Origin: Sclerodactyla briareus
Taxonomy: Eukaryota > Echinodermata > Holothuroidea > Dendrochirotida > Sclerodactylidae
DNA: 64,000 nucleotides
Assembly: GCA_026419785.1 (NCBI GenBank)
Contig: JAODTK010002810.1
Span: 1-64,000 of the forward strand
Reading direction: 5' to 3'
The notes under the pieces: model-generated
The model's input: only the letters and a program-made list of their open reading frames with translations
Told to the model about the DNA's origin: nothing
The model's database searches: none
Made by a program: the position numbers and the translations under genes
Shown: positions 1 to 12,015 of the stretch, piece after piece
How positions within the stretch are numbered: the stretch's first letter is position 1
How the letters are laid out: each line of letters opens with the position of its first letter

Positions 1-1937
1 ACCAAGCTTGGGAATTTTATGATCACAATTTTTGACGACCTCTGGCCACATTTTTAACATACGGCTCATAGAGCTAATGTCACTGGGTTCCTGAGTTCTC
101 CGGGAAGATCGAAAAAACCCCCACATGATCCACGCAAAACGCGTGGCGAGGGATGATAATGGAGCGGTGTCTATATGTTTTTGATTAAAAAAAGAGGTCG
201 AGTGTGGTTGATCATGCAATGATTGTTGTGTGTGATTGACGTAAAAATTTAGTCCTTACACAGTAAACTGACGCCTGAAAGAACATGAATATCATTTGGA
301 TCTATTCAGTGTCTAGTTGCCAAATGTTTGTTATTGAGAAGGAGCTGGCAGAGGAAGTCCTGTAACTATCATAGCAGGTTTATTTCAAGCCAATACCTAT
401 CCTACACAATCTATAGCCCACCTAATTTTATAAAACTACATTTGGAAGAAAATACCTTTTATTCTTGGCACGCATACTGGATTGAAGATCATTTTTTGTT
501 ACTTAGAAACTGAACTTCTGTGGAATTGTGTCTCCTGTAAAGGTGCCCTGGTAATTTTTCTAACGGCCCATCATTCCTGATTTGAAATTGCCAAAAGTTG
601 ATTCGAAGTGTTTCACGCGTTGAACATGAAAATACATGACTTGATCAATTTGCAATCTACATTCATGCAGACGAAATGTTTATTGATTTTACATACGGCC
701 TAGCCTGCCTACAGTCTCAATTCTGGGGCCTCGTCCACCGGCGCGTAAGTGGCAAATTTTTTGCACAAATGGCAATTCTGATGCAATTGACAAAAAATTG
801 GAATACTCTTAGGGTCCTCATTTGGGTTGGAATATTTTTGATTAGTCCGGATTCCTCACAAAACAACATCTTCGTCTGAGTTTGAACATTTTGTGTCCAG
901 TTGATTGGAACCCTAAGGTACCTGTTGTTTTTTTTTTTTTTTTTTTTTTCCAAAAAATCCGACTGGTCACAAGATTTTCCAACTGTTCTTAATCTCGATC
1001 ACTTATTTTTGGAGGGGGTGAGACACCCCTCCACACCCCCCCCCCCTCCTTCGCATGCTGATCTTTGATCTGAGTACATACATGCTATGGGCATATCATA
1101 TTTTACAAGCTCTCGCAGGCAGAACATAGCTACAACCGGGGCCTCATAAACAGTCCGAAAAAACTATCTTTTTTAGATTCCAGGAGGAAAATAGAAAACA
1201 TCTCCGTTATTATTACCACCTCTAGTGGACGAATCCTTCAAATGACCAATAATTGCAGCTACCCGATCGACGTCTTGGATTACTCTTTTCGAAGCCACAT
1301 CCAAATTACCCGTCTTTTGAATCTACGGTAGTGAGTCGATTGCCTGCCCATAGAGACTAATCTGAGTAATCTACCCCTCATTTACTCACTGATCGAAGTA
1401 CGGGCCTAAATTGCACTTGAGTACTCAGGCCTCACCTTGCTCACCTCCACTACCTGGGTACTTGTGAAGCTGAGTCAGCCATGAACTATATGATTGTCAC
1501 TCACAGCCAGGCCATATTCCTGGTCCTCCGGAGTCTGTTTTGCCAGAACCTGGTGATACCAATCGTCCCCGAGAGGCGCGCCAAAATGCCCCCCACAGTT
1601 GACGATCCCTAGTCCGGGACCCCCAGACATTGGACAAACGGCCCTGTCAGGCGGTAAGCCAAAGGTGCAACGAAATTTAGATAGTCGACAGTGAGCGGCT
1701 ATAGCTCTCTAAAATCTAACATGGCTGAAAGCACAAACGGCCATTTATATAGAGCAAAAACCCACAGGCCTATAGTCTTATTTATAGGGTGACGTGATCG
1801 CCAATCGCCATCATCACGAAAACGGAAAATGTCGGGGCGGTAAACGGCATACGTATATATACTACCCCCGCAGTCCCTCTTTTCAAGAATTTGGGGAACA
1901 TAAACCGACAATTTCGTAGAAAGAACGCAACCTGTTC
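1..1937. other. Intergenic, no gene seen
   Basis: No reading frame here looks like protein. The stretch holds a T run near 930-950 and a C run near 1037-1048. Nothing recognisable as a transposon end was seen before the repeat arm that begins near 1938. Confidence 0.6.
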
Positions 1938-3625
1938 ACCCCATGACCACCCGACAGAGGTCAAATTCAGATCAAAGGTCACCCCACATGCAGGTCACAT
2001 TATATAGCAATGGTGAACCATCCAGCCTTCGCAGATATTCATTCTCCGATTCTAGCCAAAAAAACGTTTTTGACCCCTAAGTGACCTCGAATGACCTTTA
2101 ATTATTTGACAGTTTTTATGAAATTGTTACTTCTGCATGTGAGACATCCACTCCTATAAGCATTTTTGGCATTCTGATGAACACAACCCAGTGCTATTCC
2201 AGAAAAGACTAAAATCAGTTTTTGACACCCTAAGTGACCTTTAATGACCTTCAAATGACATGGCGTTTTTAAAAAAATTGTTACCTCCTGTGATGCATCC
2301 AATTCCTAGTCGCATATTGCATTCCAATTACATGTCCAGGTTATTGCGAACAGGTATACAATTGAACTTGACCCTTATAACTACCAAAGTGTGTCCGATC
2401 GAAGGCGGAGTTGTTCCTCCATAAAGCACACAACGCTCTTCACATATCCAAAATACCAGTTTCTATTTTATTTTTTTGCCCGTAACTCCTTACATAACAC
2501 CATTTAATATTCAGATCGACCTTTAAACCACATGACCACCCGACAGAGGTCAAATTCCAGTCAGAGGTAACACAGCTGCAGGTCAACAATTATATCCCCA
2601 TGGTGAACCATCCAGCCTTCGCAGATATTCATTCTCGCTTATAGCCAACAAAAACATTGTTTTGACCCCTAAGTGACCTCGAATGACCTTTATGATATGA
2701 CATTTTTTATGAGAGTTACTCTCTCCATTTGATACATTCCCACTCTAGGGGCATTTTGCATTCTGATAACACACCCATGCTATTGCCGAAAAGTAACTAC
2801 AATCAGTTTGACCCCTAAGTGACCTTTAATAACCTTCCATTGACATGCGGTTTTGTTTAGTAAAAAATTTTACACTCCATGTGGCTTCTCCACTCCTAGA
2901 AGCCATATTGCATTCCCAATGAATCAGGTCAATGTTATTGCGAAAAATTATTAAACTCATCATTTTGACTGATCAGACACTAAATGCAAATTAGTCCCAC
3001 GCATTTACCCTCCAGTGATGCTATTGAATAAATTTTATATTCAGGACTGAGTAGTTCCTATCCCACAACGTTTCGTCAAACTCTAAAATTGAGAAATACT
3101 TTCATTAATTATTCTAATTATGCTAACGAATATGTAATTACACACCCGTACTGAACCTTCCGATCTTTCAACGCAATTGAATATTCTCGGGACTGTTTTA
3201 GAAGGTCCTACTCACCAAGTTTCATGAAAATCCACTCAACTTTGAATATCACATACATTAGGCTAATTAGGCTACTGGCTAAAAGAAATGCAACTTGACT
3301 CGCATGACGCTGGATAATTTGTTGCCATGTTTTTCGGCTCCAACAACTCCCCACAACCGCCACGTTTCATGTAAATCGCACAAAACTTGAAAATTTTTTG
3401 CAGAAACCGCAAAATTAGGGCAGCAAATATACAATATAGCCCATTTCGAACTTCCGATATTTTACTCATACCGAATTTTACTCTACGGACATGTGTACAA
3501 AGTTTTTGTGTCAATCGATAAAGTGGTGAGACTGAGAGTCACTAACCGGCCTAAAGTTTCCGGCGGCGGCGGCGAGACGGCGGCGGCGGAGACGGCGGCG
3601 GCGGCGGCCGGGAGACGCGTTACAA
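1938..3625 (+). repeat. Left inverted arm of the foldback-like element
   Basis: The outer unit starts near 1938 with 'ATGACCACCCGACAGAGGTC' and the second unit near 2528 with almost the same sequence. Both carry the block around 'GGTGAACCATCCAGCCTTCG' (near 2012 and 2600). The inner part (about 3000-3560) is not tandem. The arm ends in a GGCGGC-rich tract at 3560-3612. AGGTCA/TGACCT hexamers recur throughout. Confidence 0.75.
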
Positions 3626-6429
3626 CGGTCAAACCAATAATATCTCCGTACCTTATCATGTTGCGGGATATATGACAACAGGCCTTTGCCCGAGACGTCC
3701 CACTGACTTCATACTCGCTTGACACGGACCACTGACGACACTGCCCTTATCCCACAGTAAACACATACACCAAAATTCGAGTCGAAAGCTTGGGGAACTC
3801 AATGGAGGCACAAGTAGCCCTCACCGAAACTAGGCCTGAACAGAGTCAGGGTCTATCGCTAGGTCCGCAACATCATCACCTGATTCTTTTGAACGAAGTA
3901 CCGCCCGTACGAGCCTCATAATCCCCAGGTCTCTCCCGCACTCAAAAGCATTTCATCAGTCAATACCGTCGTTTTTGGGCCTCCTGGACGCATGGCAACG
4001 TTTCCAATATGGGCGCCGCACTGAATGCCTTGTGACAGAGCTTTTTTTAAACTGACGCGCCTAACATTGGGACTTGACTTGACCTATAACTCAACCGCCC
4101 ACCCAGAAGTCTGCTCTCCTTAATCCACTTTTTTGTGGGTTGAGGTCAGGATTTGGACTATCTACCTCGGGATTTCGCATTTGTATTCAAACCTTCCAAC
4201 GTCTGCCTTGAGGGCCGTCCATACTATAACGATTTTTTATAGTTCTGCTGCCCTATCCCTTCAATTCCAGTCTGAACAGAAGAAGTGCCTTCGTGGTAGG
4301 GAACTGTCATAAATTTGTACCATCACAATCTCTTCTCATAATCGGAAGTCTTGAAGCAAACCATTTCCTCACGTGACGTCAATATCGAGAACGATAACAA
4401 TCGTGAATCGTTCAGCTCAACGATGAATAAGGATATGTTTTTAAAGAAGAACAAAAAGGTAGAAAAAGCTATTCTACGTCGGATTGTTGGACAATGCGAG
4501 TCCTATTAAAATTGTTGCGGGGTGTTAAGCCGTCATGTTTTGGTCTAGTTTGTTCGGCCTCTAACCTGCAATTGGATCGTGAACGACACGATTCGTTGTA
4601 GTCGACCGGCCTTTATATTTCCGTATCAAAACATCATTCGAATAAATGTAACGAGCACGGAGAATAGGCAAACGCACTGCGCGTACCAATGCTGCAGTTG
4701 CATTCACGGCAACTGATTTCATAAAATATATTTTCGTCATATAGTTGTAACTTTCCTCTGTCATTATTGCTGGATAATAAGTTTCCTCATTTTCTATCTT
4801 ACAATACAGTCCCCTCTAAAAATAAGAAAGAAAAAAATCATTCTCCCTCCCAAAACTGAGATTTTAAAATCCTTCCCGTACGCTACATTCGCACCTATGA
4901 ATCCTGATTCCTAAGCCAAGCTGTATCGATGTGGCCAACTTCTGGGCACTGGTCACTCATTTGGACTTAATTTTCCCATCCTTTAATCACTATACAGTCA
5001 AGTAGAACAGTACACAGTCTCATGTGAATTCCTTAATTATCCATGAACACGACACCGAGGCTACGACTAAGAAAAAACAAATGTGAGAAAAATACACAAC
5101 AGCTGTGGAGATACGCCCTTATCCTGCGCGATAGGAATGACACCAATGTTAGTGAGCCCATCTTACGCAAGAGTTTGTGTAACTGTCCACAACATTCGTT
5201 TAACTGGGAGCAACCGATACTGAGTGTTTCATTACGACTGTACGCCTTGTCTCCACTGCGCCGTGGCGTTACGGCACTGCCATGAACCCCTCAAAATAGG
5301 ATCTCGCTGAGTATTGGAGAGCAAAAAACATTTGTATCGATCATATTTATATTGGTACGAAATTTAATGACATAACCATCAATTCTATATAGATATATCT
5401 GCCCAAACAAATTGAATAATTAGCGACTATTTTGCTTTTGAATTATCTCCGCTCATCTGAATCTAATTACCAAGTCCGTTCCCTTGATTGTTCATCTAAT
5501 CATTCCTAGCGGAACGGGTACACATTTTTCCAGCTTATCTCTACACAACATCGTGTAGCGTTAGAAAACTGTTGTTACAACTATCATAGTTATACAGGTG
5601 TTGTGTAGAAAGGTCCACACATTTCCATCCCGATTGAGACCAAGTGACCTCTAAGTCACGAGTGATAGCAGTAAAGCACCCAGCAGGCTTGATTGAGCCA
5701 TCTATAACCCACTTGGAACAACAAAACAACACTACCGAACTGTGAAAGTGCTCACTCAGGACCGCGTGGATTTCTTTTACCTGTCCTACCGAAGGAATGA
5801 GGAAACTATACCCCGCTCATGAACTCTGCTAATCACAGCACCAAACCCTAGCTAGTGGTAGATTTAGTCATCATCTCCTTCTCTGATCACCTTCTCTAGG
5901 CGGATCCCCTCAGAAAAAGGCTGCCAGGCTGATGTCGAGTTTCAAAGTTCTCATGCTCATTGACAGGTATAGATTTGGTATCTACATGTAGCGATGGATT
6001 GTTCCAGGCCAAACGGAACCGTCCCCCGTTAGGTTAGCCTGCCTTCGCCAAGAAGAGAGCGGAGAACGATTCCTCGCACCGCCAGCACAGCGCCACATGC
6101 GAGATCTTCATGGGGATTGTGTGCGCCGACCGTCAATGAGCGACATGTCAGGAAACTGTCCACAAGCAAAATATCTAAGTCCATATCGAAAGTGAAAGAA
6201 CGTGGTGGCATTGATGATCCGGACTGAGAAGAGATGTCATCCCCCTTTTCGGCGAAGAAACCTGAGCAACAGCGATCTGTTCGTACCCTCATTGTGTCCA
6301 CCCACTGAAAAGGATCAGCATCACTCACTTGGTGGTTAGTACCAAACGACCAGTCAGAGGACCATTATGGCTAGAATCCACTTGACTGACACAGTCATTA
6401 TATCCCGCAAACCCTGAAGTGTTCGGGGT
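3626..6429. other. Interior of the foldback-like element, no identified gene
   Basis: This is the spacer between the inverted arms. The longest frame is minus-strand 6029-6328 (99 codons, acidic and Ser/Asp-rich). It resembles no transposase family I know and may be chance. Around 4370-4520 a short stretch with repeated 'CGATAACGAT'-like motifs also occurs near 55340-55430, suggesting a small dispersed repeat. Confidence 0.4.
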
Positions 6430-8140
6430 ATTATGGTTTTGGCCGTGTGCCCGCCGTCTCCGCCGCCGCTCGCCGCCGCCGCCGCCGCCGCCCGCCCCCG
6501 CCGGAACCTTTAGGCGTTAGCGCTCATCATTCCTTTAACACTTTCTCGATTGACCCAAAACTTGGTACATATGTCCGTATGAGTATATCTCTCGATAAAT
6601 TTCGAAAATGGGCTATATCGTAATTTTGTTGCCTCTATCTGGCGGGTTTTTCGCAAATTTTCAAGTTTTGTGCGATTCTACACGAAACGGGGTGGTTGTG
6701 GTAGTTGTTGGAGCCGATAAACAGGGCGAACATTTTTCAAGGTCTCCGAGGTCGTTTTGCATTTCTTTGGCCAGTTCCTAATTCTGCCATAAATGTATGT
6801 GATATTTTCAACTCGTGGATTTTCAGACCCTTGTGTAGTAGACCTTCTACATCCCCGATGCAGTTATTCCATTGCGTTGAAATCACTGAATGTTTACGTG
6901 TGTTTAATTTACTTCGGTTAAGGCATAATTAAGAATAATTAATGCAATATTTTCTCAACGTTTAGAGATTTTGACGAACTTTTGTTGATAGTACTACTAC
7001 CATCCTGCTAAATTTATTCATAGCTCACTGAGGGTACAGTCGTGGGACTACATTTGCATATTATTCCTGATCAGTCCAAAATAGAGTTTGTATTTTTTTC
7101 GCAATAACATTGAACCCAATGTTCATGGATGCAATATGCTTTCTGGCGTGGATGCATCACATGGTGAGTGTAACATTTTCATAAAAACCGCCATGTCTGA
7201 GTCCTAAAGGTCACTTAGGGGTCCAAAACTGATTTTAGAACTTTTCCGGCAATTCACTGGGGGTGGTTCATCAGAATGCAAAATGCTCCTGGGAGTGGAT
7301 GTATACATGAGAGTAACAATTCTCATAAAAGCTGTCGTATCATTAAAGGTCCATTCGCGGTCCTAGGGGTCAAAACTGTTTTTTGGCTATAATCGAAGAT
7401 TGAATATCGCGAAGCGGCATGTTACCATTGTGATAATTGGTTGCCTGCATGTGGTGACCTCTGACCGATGTGACCTCTGTCGTGTGGTCATGTGGTTAAA
7501 GGTCGAATCTTGATAAATGTGCTTATTTAATGAGTTACGGCCAAAAATAGCAACTGGTTATTTTGGGATATGTGTTAGATCTTTGGTTGTGTGCTTTATG
7601 GAGAAACACTCCCCTTCGACGGCCCTTACTTTGGTATACAAGGGTCAAGATTCAGTTTTTACTTTTTTTTTGGCAATCACATTGGACATGTTCATGGAAT
7701 GCACTATGCTTCTAGAGTGGATGCTCACATGGCTTTTAACAATTTTCATAAAAACCGCCAGTCATTGAAGGTCATTAAGGTCCTTAGGGGTCCCAAACTG
7801 ATTTTGTACTTTTTTCGGCAATCGCACTGGGTGTGGTCATCAGAACTGCAAAATGCTCCCTAGGAGTGGATGTATCACATGAGGAGTAACCATTATCATA
7901 AAAACTGTCCTATTCATTAAGGTCATCCGAGTTCACTAGGGGTTCCAAGAACTTTTTTGGCTATAATCGGAGAATGAAATATCTGCGAAGGCTGATTGGT
8001 TCACCATTGTTGATATATTGATTTGACCTGCATTTTGTGTGACCTCTGACCTGAATTTGACCTCTGGCCTGAATTTGACCTCCTGTCGTGGTGGCCGGGT
8101 TAACGGTCCGAATCTTGAATAAATGTTCTTATTTAAGGAC
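6430..8140 (-). repeat. Right inverted arm of the foldback-like element
   Basis: Reverse complement of the left arm. The (GCC)n-rich tract at 6442-6500 mirrors 3560-3612. The two tandem units have their outer boundaries near 7510 and 8110. The sequence matching 'CAGCCTTCGCAGATATT' lies near 7990. Divergence from the left arm is by scattered substitutions and indels. Confidence 0.75.
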
Positions 8141-9344
8141 GCACCTTGCCCGGGCCGTAGGGGTTTCCTCCTAACAATAACAATTCATTATGGAAACCCA
8201 TGTTACCACCCATGCCACGTTTGTCGCTCAAAAGTCCATAAAGTATTCTTTCCACTCCAACGAATAGTGCCGGTTTCATGCTGCACACAATTTCTTGATA
8301 GATATGCTGGGATATAACTCGGCGTTTACCACAGCCGCCCGACATTTTCTAGTTTCATCTTACCATCGATATCGTTCAGTGCAACTTAAAAATCGCGTGT
8401 ACTCCCTAACAGTGAACAAGCAAGTAACCCGAACATCATGTAAGAAAAGAATACTACCTCTAATAATCCTGAGAAATAAGAGTTACCTTCGCCAACGAGC
8501 CTATAAAAAAAACCCGTTTTTTTTTTCTCTCCTCATGAACTACTGGGGATCTACCTGTGGACACAATTTATACATCCACGATGTTCAACAACGACGCTCT
8601 CCTGCGAACTTTTATCGAAAGCTAACTCAGGCTAAAAGCTAGGAAAATAATAACGTTACAAAAAATACCGTCTTCAGTGCCTTTTGTGACGTCTTCCCAT
8701 GCGCATGATATAGTTCCAACTTGGAAGATAAATATCCGTCAGACCCATTACGGCTATACGGGCCCCCCCCCCCCCCCCCCCACCCCCCCCCCCTACCGGC
8801 CTCAAGTTGTCATTTGAATTACACGAAGCATATTATTTTCATGATCCCATAATTGAACCGAAAGGAAACTCCATTTGGAGGCTTCTGCGATTGTCCAAAC
8901 ACAACAACACTTGATATGAAAGTCAACACTCACACATCTCGGTTTAGTTTATTTAATAATGAAATTGAAAGAAACCAGAGATGCCAATGCATATACCAGT
9001 ATTTTCGTTTCTGTATCACCCAGATGGTAAGCCTAGGGGTCCCATGAACTTTGGTGAGTAACAATTGAAGGTATGTTGTGCTCAGCTCCACGACGGTGCC
9101 CCGCATTCCGACATTCTTTCTGGTCCCACACAATTTCGAATGGATGTCGTTTCCTCCAAGTTTTGTGGGATTCCAATGAAGTAACCGGCCTTGATGGGAA
9201 TAATTCTAAGAGAACAATTCTAGAGAATAGTTAGGACGTTATTTTCGCAATACAGTCAAAATATTGAAGTAGTATTCTTCCCTCTGGGTTGGATATGGGA
9301 AGCCTCATACAGATGTATTATACAGCAGGACCATGAAACCTGGC
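8141..9344. other. Intergenic, oligo-C tract, no gene seen
   Basis: A frame of 115 codons at 8295-8642 (+) has no recognisable domain and an unremarkable composition. A C tract of about 30 bases, broken by one A, lies at 8763-8793. No transposon boundary was identified. Confidence 0.45.
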
Positions 9345-9348
9345 CTAC

Positions 9349-9601
9349 GTTATGACCACAGTTGAAATTGGTGGAATCCCATCGTAGATCTCTGCCAATG
9401 GTTTTTTGTGAATCGCGCCATTTTCCGTTCTGTACTCTCTGTAGACGACGTGTGTAGGTTCCATCCGCTCGATCTTCTTGGTCCGTTTTTCATAGTCATA
9501 GTCTGCCGTATAGGCGAATGCTTTCAGCACAAGCTCGGAAGAAAAGCCAGGGCCCTTCAAAAGTAGCTGGTCACCGGCGGTAAATCGCCGCCTAGATAAG
9601 C
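9349..9601 (-). CDS. Possible exon of an unknown gene
   Basis: I do not recognise this protein. On the minus strand an open stretch of about 84 codons runs from a 'TTATCTAG' acceptor-like site at 9601 to a 'GTAGGC' donor-like site near 9349. It lies inside a longer open frame (9345-9791) whose upstream part looks like intron: it is less protein-like and AT-rich. The peptide is hydrophilic and coding-like in composition. It contains 'ADYDYEKRTKKIERMEPTH', then 'VVYREYRTENG' and 'KKPLAEIYDGIPP'. There is no signal peptide, membrane segment or zinc-binding pattern. No convincing partner exon was found downstream on the minus strand. It could be one exon of a host gene, a captured gene fragment, or chance. 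The support is composition and flanking splice-like dinucleotides only. Confidence 0.35.
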
Positions 9602-9804
9602 ATTTTTGCAGCCGCCTACGTTTACTAAATGAAAAATAATTTACTAATATTCCCCGTTTATGTGGAAATCCAAATCGCATATGAGTGTCAAAATGTGTGT
9701 CATCAAAGAGCATAAGGCTCCTGTTCCTGACGTGAATTTTCACACTAAATGAGTCACGAATGACGCTATTCGTAGAGAGGTGACACCCCATTTCAAAGGG
9801 TTTT

Positions 9805-10755
9805 TAAATTCATAAGTCCGTTTGTCATAAGGCCTTTTATAATAGGCCTTTTGTTCATAAGGCCCGTTATTCATAATAATGGGTCCTAAAAGTTCCTTTA
9901 TTCATAGGTCCGAATTCATAATCACAACAGAATGTCCGATCTCCATAATAGTAAAAACGGTCCGTGATTCATAATATATAATAGTGAAAAGGTCCGTTAT
10001 TCATAATAGGAAAAGGTCCGTTATTCATAATAGGAAAAAGGGTCCGTTATTCATCATGAGAGAAAGGTCCCGATATTCATAATGGGAAAAAGAGTCCGAT
10101 ATTCATAATAGGAAAAAAGTCCGTTGTTCATAATAGTAAAAAAGGGTCGATATTCATGAATAGGAAAAAGGTCCGTTATTCATAATAGGAAAACAAACAC
10201 CGATCGGGGATCTTCCATGGGATCGCAGCTACCGAACGGTGCCGTTTTGGGGTTGGCATCCTTGCCGGACCTCCACAGGTATAATCATCTGCTTGGCAAG
10301 GTATATCATGAAAAGAAACTGATTTGATAACGGACTTTTCGCGAATTTGAATATCGAACCTCTTTTCTATTATGAATACGGGCCCTTTTTCACTATTATA
10401 ATACGGGCCTTTTTTGCGTTATGACTACGGACCTCTTTTGCTATATGAATAACGGTCCCCTTTCGATTTTATGAATTAACGACCCTTTCGCCATTAATGA
10501 ATAACGGACCTTTTTACTTTTATTGATTCGGCACTTGTTGCTCTGTTATGAATAACAGACCCTTTTGAAATTAAATGAAAACGTCCTTTTTGGTCATATG
10601 AATACGGACTTATGAACAAAGACCCCTTTTTATTATGAAGATCGGACCTTCTGGTCATTATGACTAACGACCCTTTTTCCGAAAATTTGGCACGTTATGA
10701 TACGGGCCTTATGAACAAAAGGAGGCCTTATGAATAAAAAGGCCTTCTGAACATC
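9805..10755. mobile_element. Compact foldback palindrome built of ~24 bp units
   Basis: The left half (about 9805-10200) is a run of imperfect copies of a ~24 bp unit around 'GGTCCGTTATTCATAATAGG'. The right half (about 10330-10750) is the same unit in reverse complement. A unique loop of about 130 bp separates them. The outermost parts also mirror each other: 'GGCCTTTTGTTCATAAGGCC' near 9845 against 'GGCCTTATGAACAAAAGG' near 10708. No protein is encoded. The layout is that of a small foldback transposon, and a transcript would fold into one long hairpin. Target duplications were not resolved. Confidence 0.7.
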
Positions 10756-10942
10756 GGGCGGTCCCCTGTAGAGAAACCAAGCTGTACGATCTTAGATGGT
10801 ATCAACCGCGGCCGCTACTCCCGCTACTCCAGGGATTTACACGACGTGAGATGGAGAACAGGTCTATGCACACTGCCCCACTGATATTGATACTTTGCAC
10901 TAACTAACAGAACGTCTTGACTATAAAAGGCAGGTGCGCCGA

Positions 10943-11093
10943 TCAGGCCTGGTAATTTGGCCCGGGCGTCCGCCCGTCCCGCCTCGCAGTTGAAAAACAG
11001 TTTCAGGCGGCGACGAATCGCCGCCCCATTTCGTTGATCAAAACTTGTGCCCGTCCTCTTAGCGTTCGCGATGCCCGGGCAGATTGCCCTGTA
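10943..11093. mobile_element. Possible ~150 bp inverted-repeat MITE
   Basis: A left end near 'GGTAATTTGGCCCGGGCGTC' is roughly mirrored by a right end near 'GATGCCCGGGCAGATTGCCC'. A GC hairpin ('GGCGGCGACGAATCGCCGCC') lies between them. The inverted ends are imperfect and no target duplication is clear, so the call is weak. Confidence 0.3.
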
Positions 11094-11754
11094 CCAGCAG
11101 TAAAAACTACTCGCACAATTGATTTCTTAGAAAAGAGAATCAAACATCTTCAATTCGAAATTCCCTTCAACGTCTGAACGTCCTGAAGCCGTACCGTGGC
11201 TGCGCCTACACTCTCTCTCTCTCCAGTCAACTTCGCGAGCTGTCGACTTAACGACCGTCCGGCCGTATCGTTTGTTCATAAAAAAAAAAAAAAAAATCCA
11301 AAAAACAACCGCAATGCATGTGACCATGCTGTATATCGAGGCAGAATACCTTGTACAACCTACACACTCTTCCAAATGTAACAAAGCGCAGCCCCACGAA
11401 ACAGTCGCTAGTCCTAAACCAGTTAAGCCTCTACGTAACTGTGATTATTTTAAATCAAGGAACCTCCAGCAAAAGCCTGCCAGGCACGATCTAAATTAGT
11501 TGTAACATCACCATTCGGATGCTAAACCTTCATTTTTTTGGTTTTATAAACACCTGCCTAATTAATCCACGTTTTGTTCATATTTTCCCTCTGAAAAAAC
11601 AATATTGTAGGGCCTAAGCAAATTAATATTGCGGTCTCGCTGATCGAACGAATCGGTAAATCCACTCAATCATAGAGGTCATTGAAAATTTCTATTGGAA
11701 GTTAAGTGCGTGCGAGAGGTTCGTTGCCGTTCGGTCTGTAGACGGTTTCAAGAC
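11094..11754. other. Intergenic, no gene seen
   Basis: Holds a short CT run (near 11210-11222) and an A run (11280-11296). The overlapping short frames on both strands have no recognisable protein features. Confidence 0.5.
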
Positions 11755-12015
11755 GTTTCGCCCCCATTCCATTTCGCCCCATTACCTTCGCCCCTTTCAC
11801 TACAAGTTCGCCCATATGCAAAGTTCGCGCCAAACACATTCTTCATTACAGTTCGCGCCCAACACTACGAGTTCGCACCCCTACAGATCGCCCCTAACGA
11901 GGTCGCCCCCATAGCAAGTTCGCCCCACCCCAGTCGCGCCCCCATCACAAGTTCGCCCACTACATTTTCGTCCCATTGTAGTTCGCGCCCCACTCAGTTT
12001 TGCCCCATTTGGAGT
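11755..12015 (-). repeat. Degenerate ~17 bp minisatellite arm, inverted relative to the 15.1-16.8 kb array
   Basis: About 15 imperfect units with the core 'AGTTCGCCCC' at a spacing near 17 bp. This is the reverse complement of the 'GGGGCGAACT' core of the large array 3 kb downstream. The inner flanks of the two arrays also look related ('GCCCCATTTGGAGTGTGGC' here against 'GCCCCATTACGAGTGGCAC' on the other arm's minus strand). A 116-codon frame spans the array, but it is just the translated repeat. Confidence 0.7.

Larger units (their letters stand above)
1938..8140. mobile_element. Foldback-like element with 1.7 kb inverted arms
   Basis: Two long arms lie in opposite orientation (about 1938-3625 and 6430-8140) around a 2.8 kb interior. 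Each arm has two tandem units of roughly 590-610 bp. Each unit contains blocks of about 150 bp that restart at a 'GACCCCTAAGTGACCT' motif. A non-tandem inner part follows and ends in a (CGG)n-rich tract next to the interior. Long inverted arms built from tandem subrepeats are the hallmark of foldback elements (Drosophila FB, sea urchin TU). No transposase is recognisable, so the element looks non-autonomous. I could not define a target-site duplication, so the outer limits are approximate. The arms have diverged by many substitutions and small indels, so the insertion is old. Confidence 0.7.

Noticed and set aside
6029-6328. Transposase of the 6.2 kb foldback-like element
   Set aside because: The 99-codon minus frame has no catalytic motif or DNA-binding domain I can recognise.
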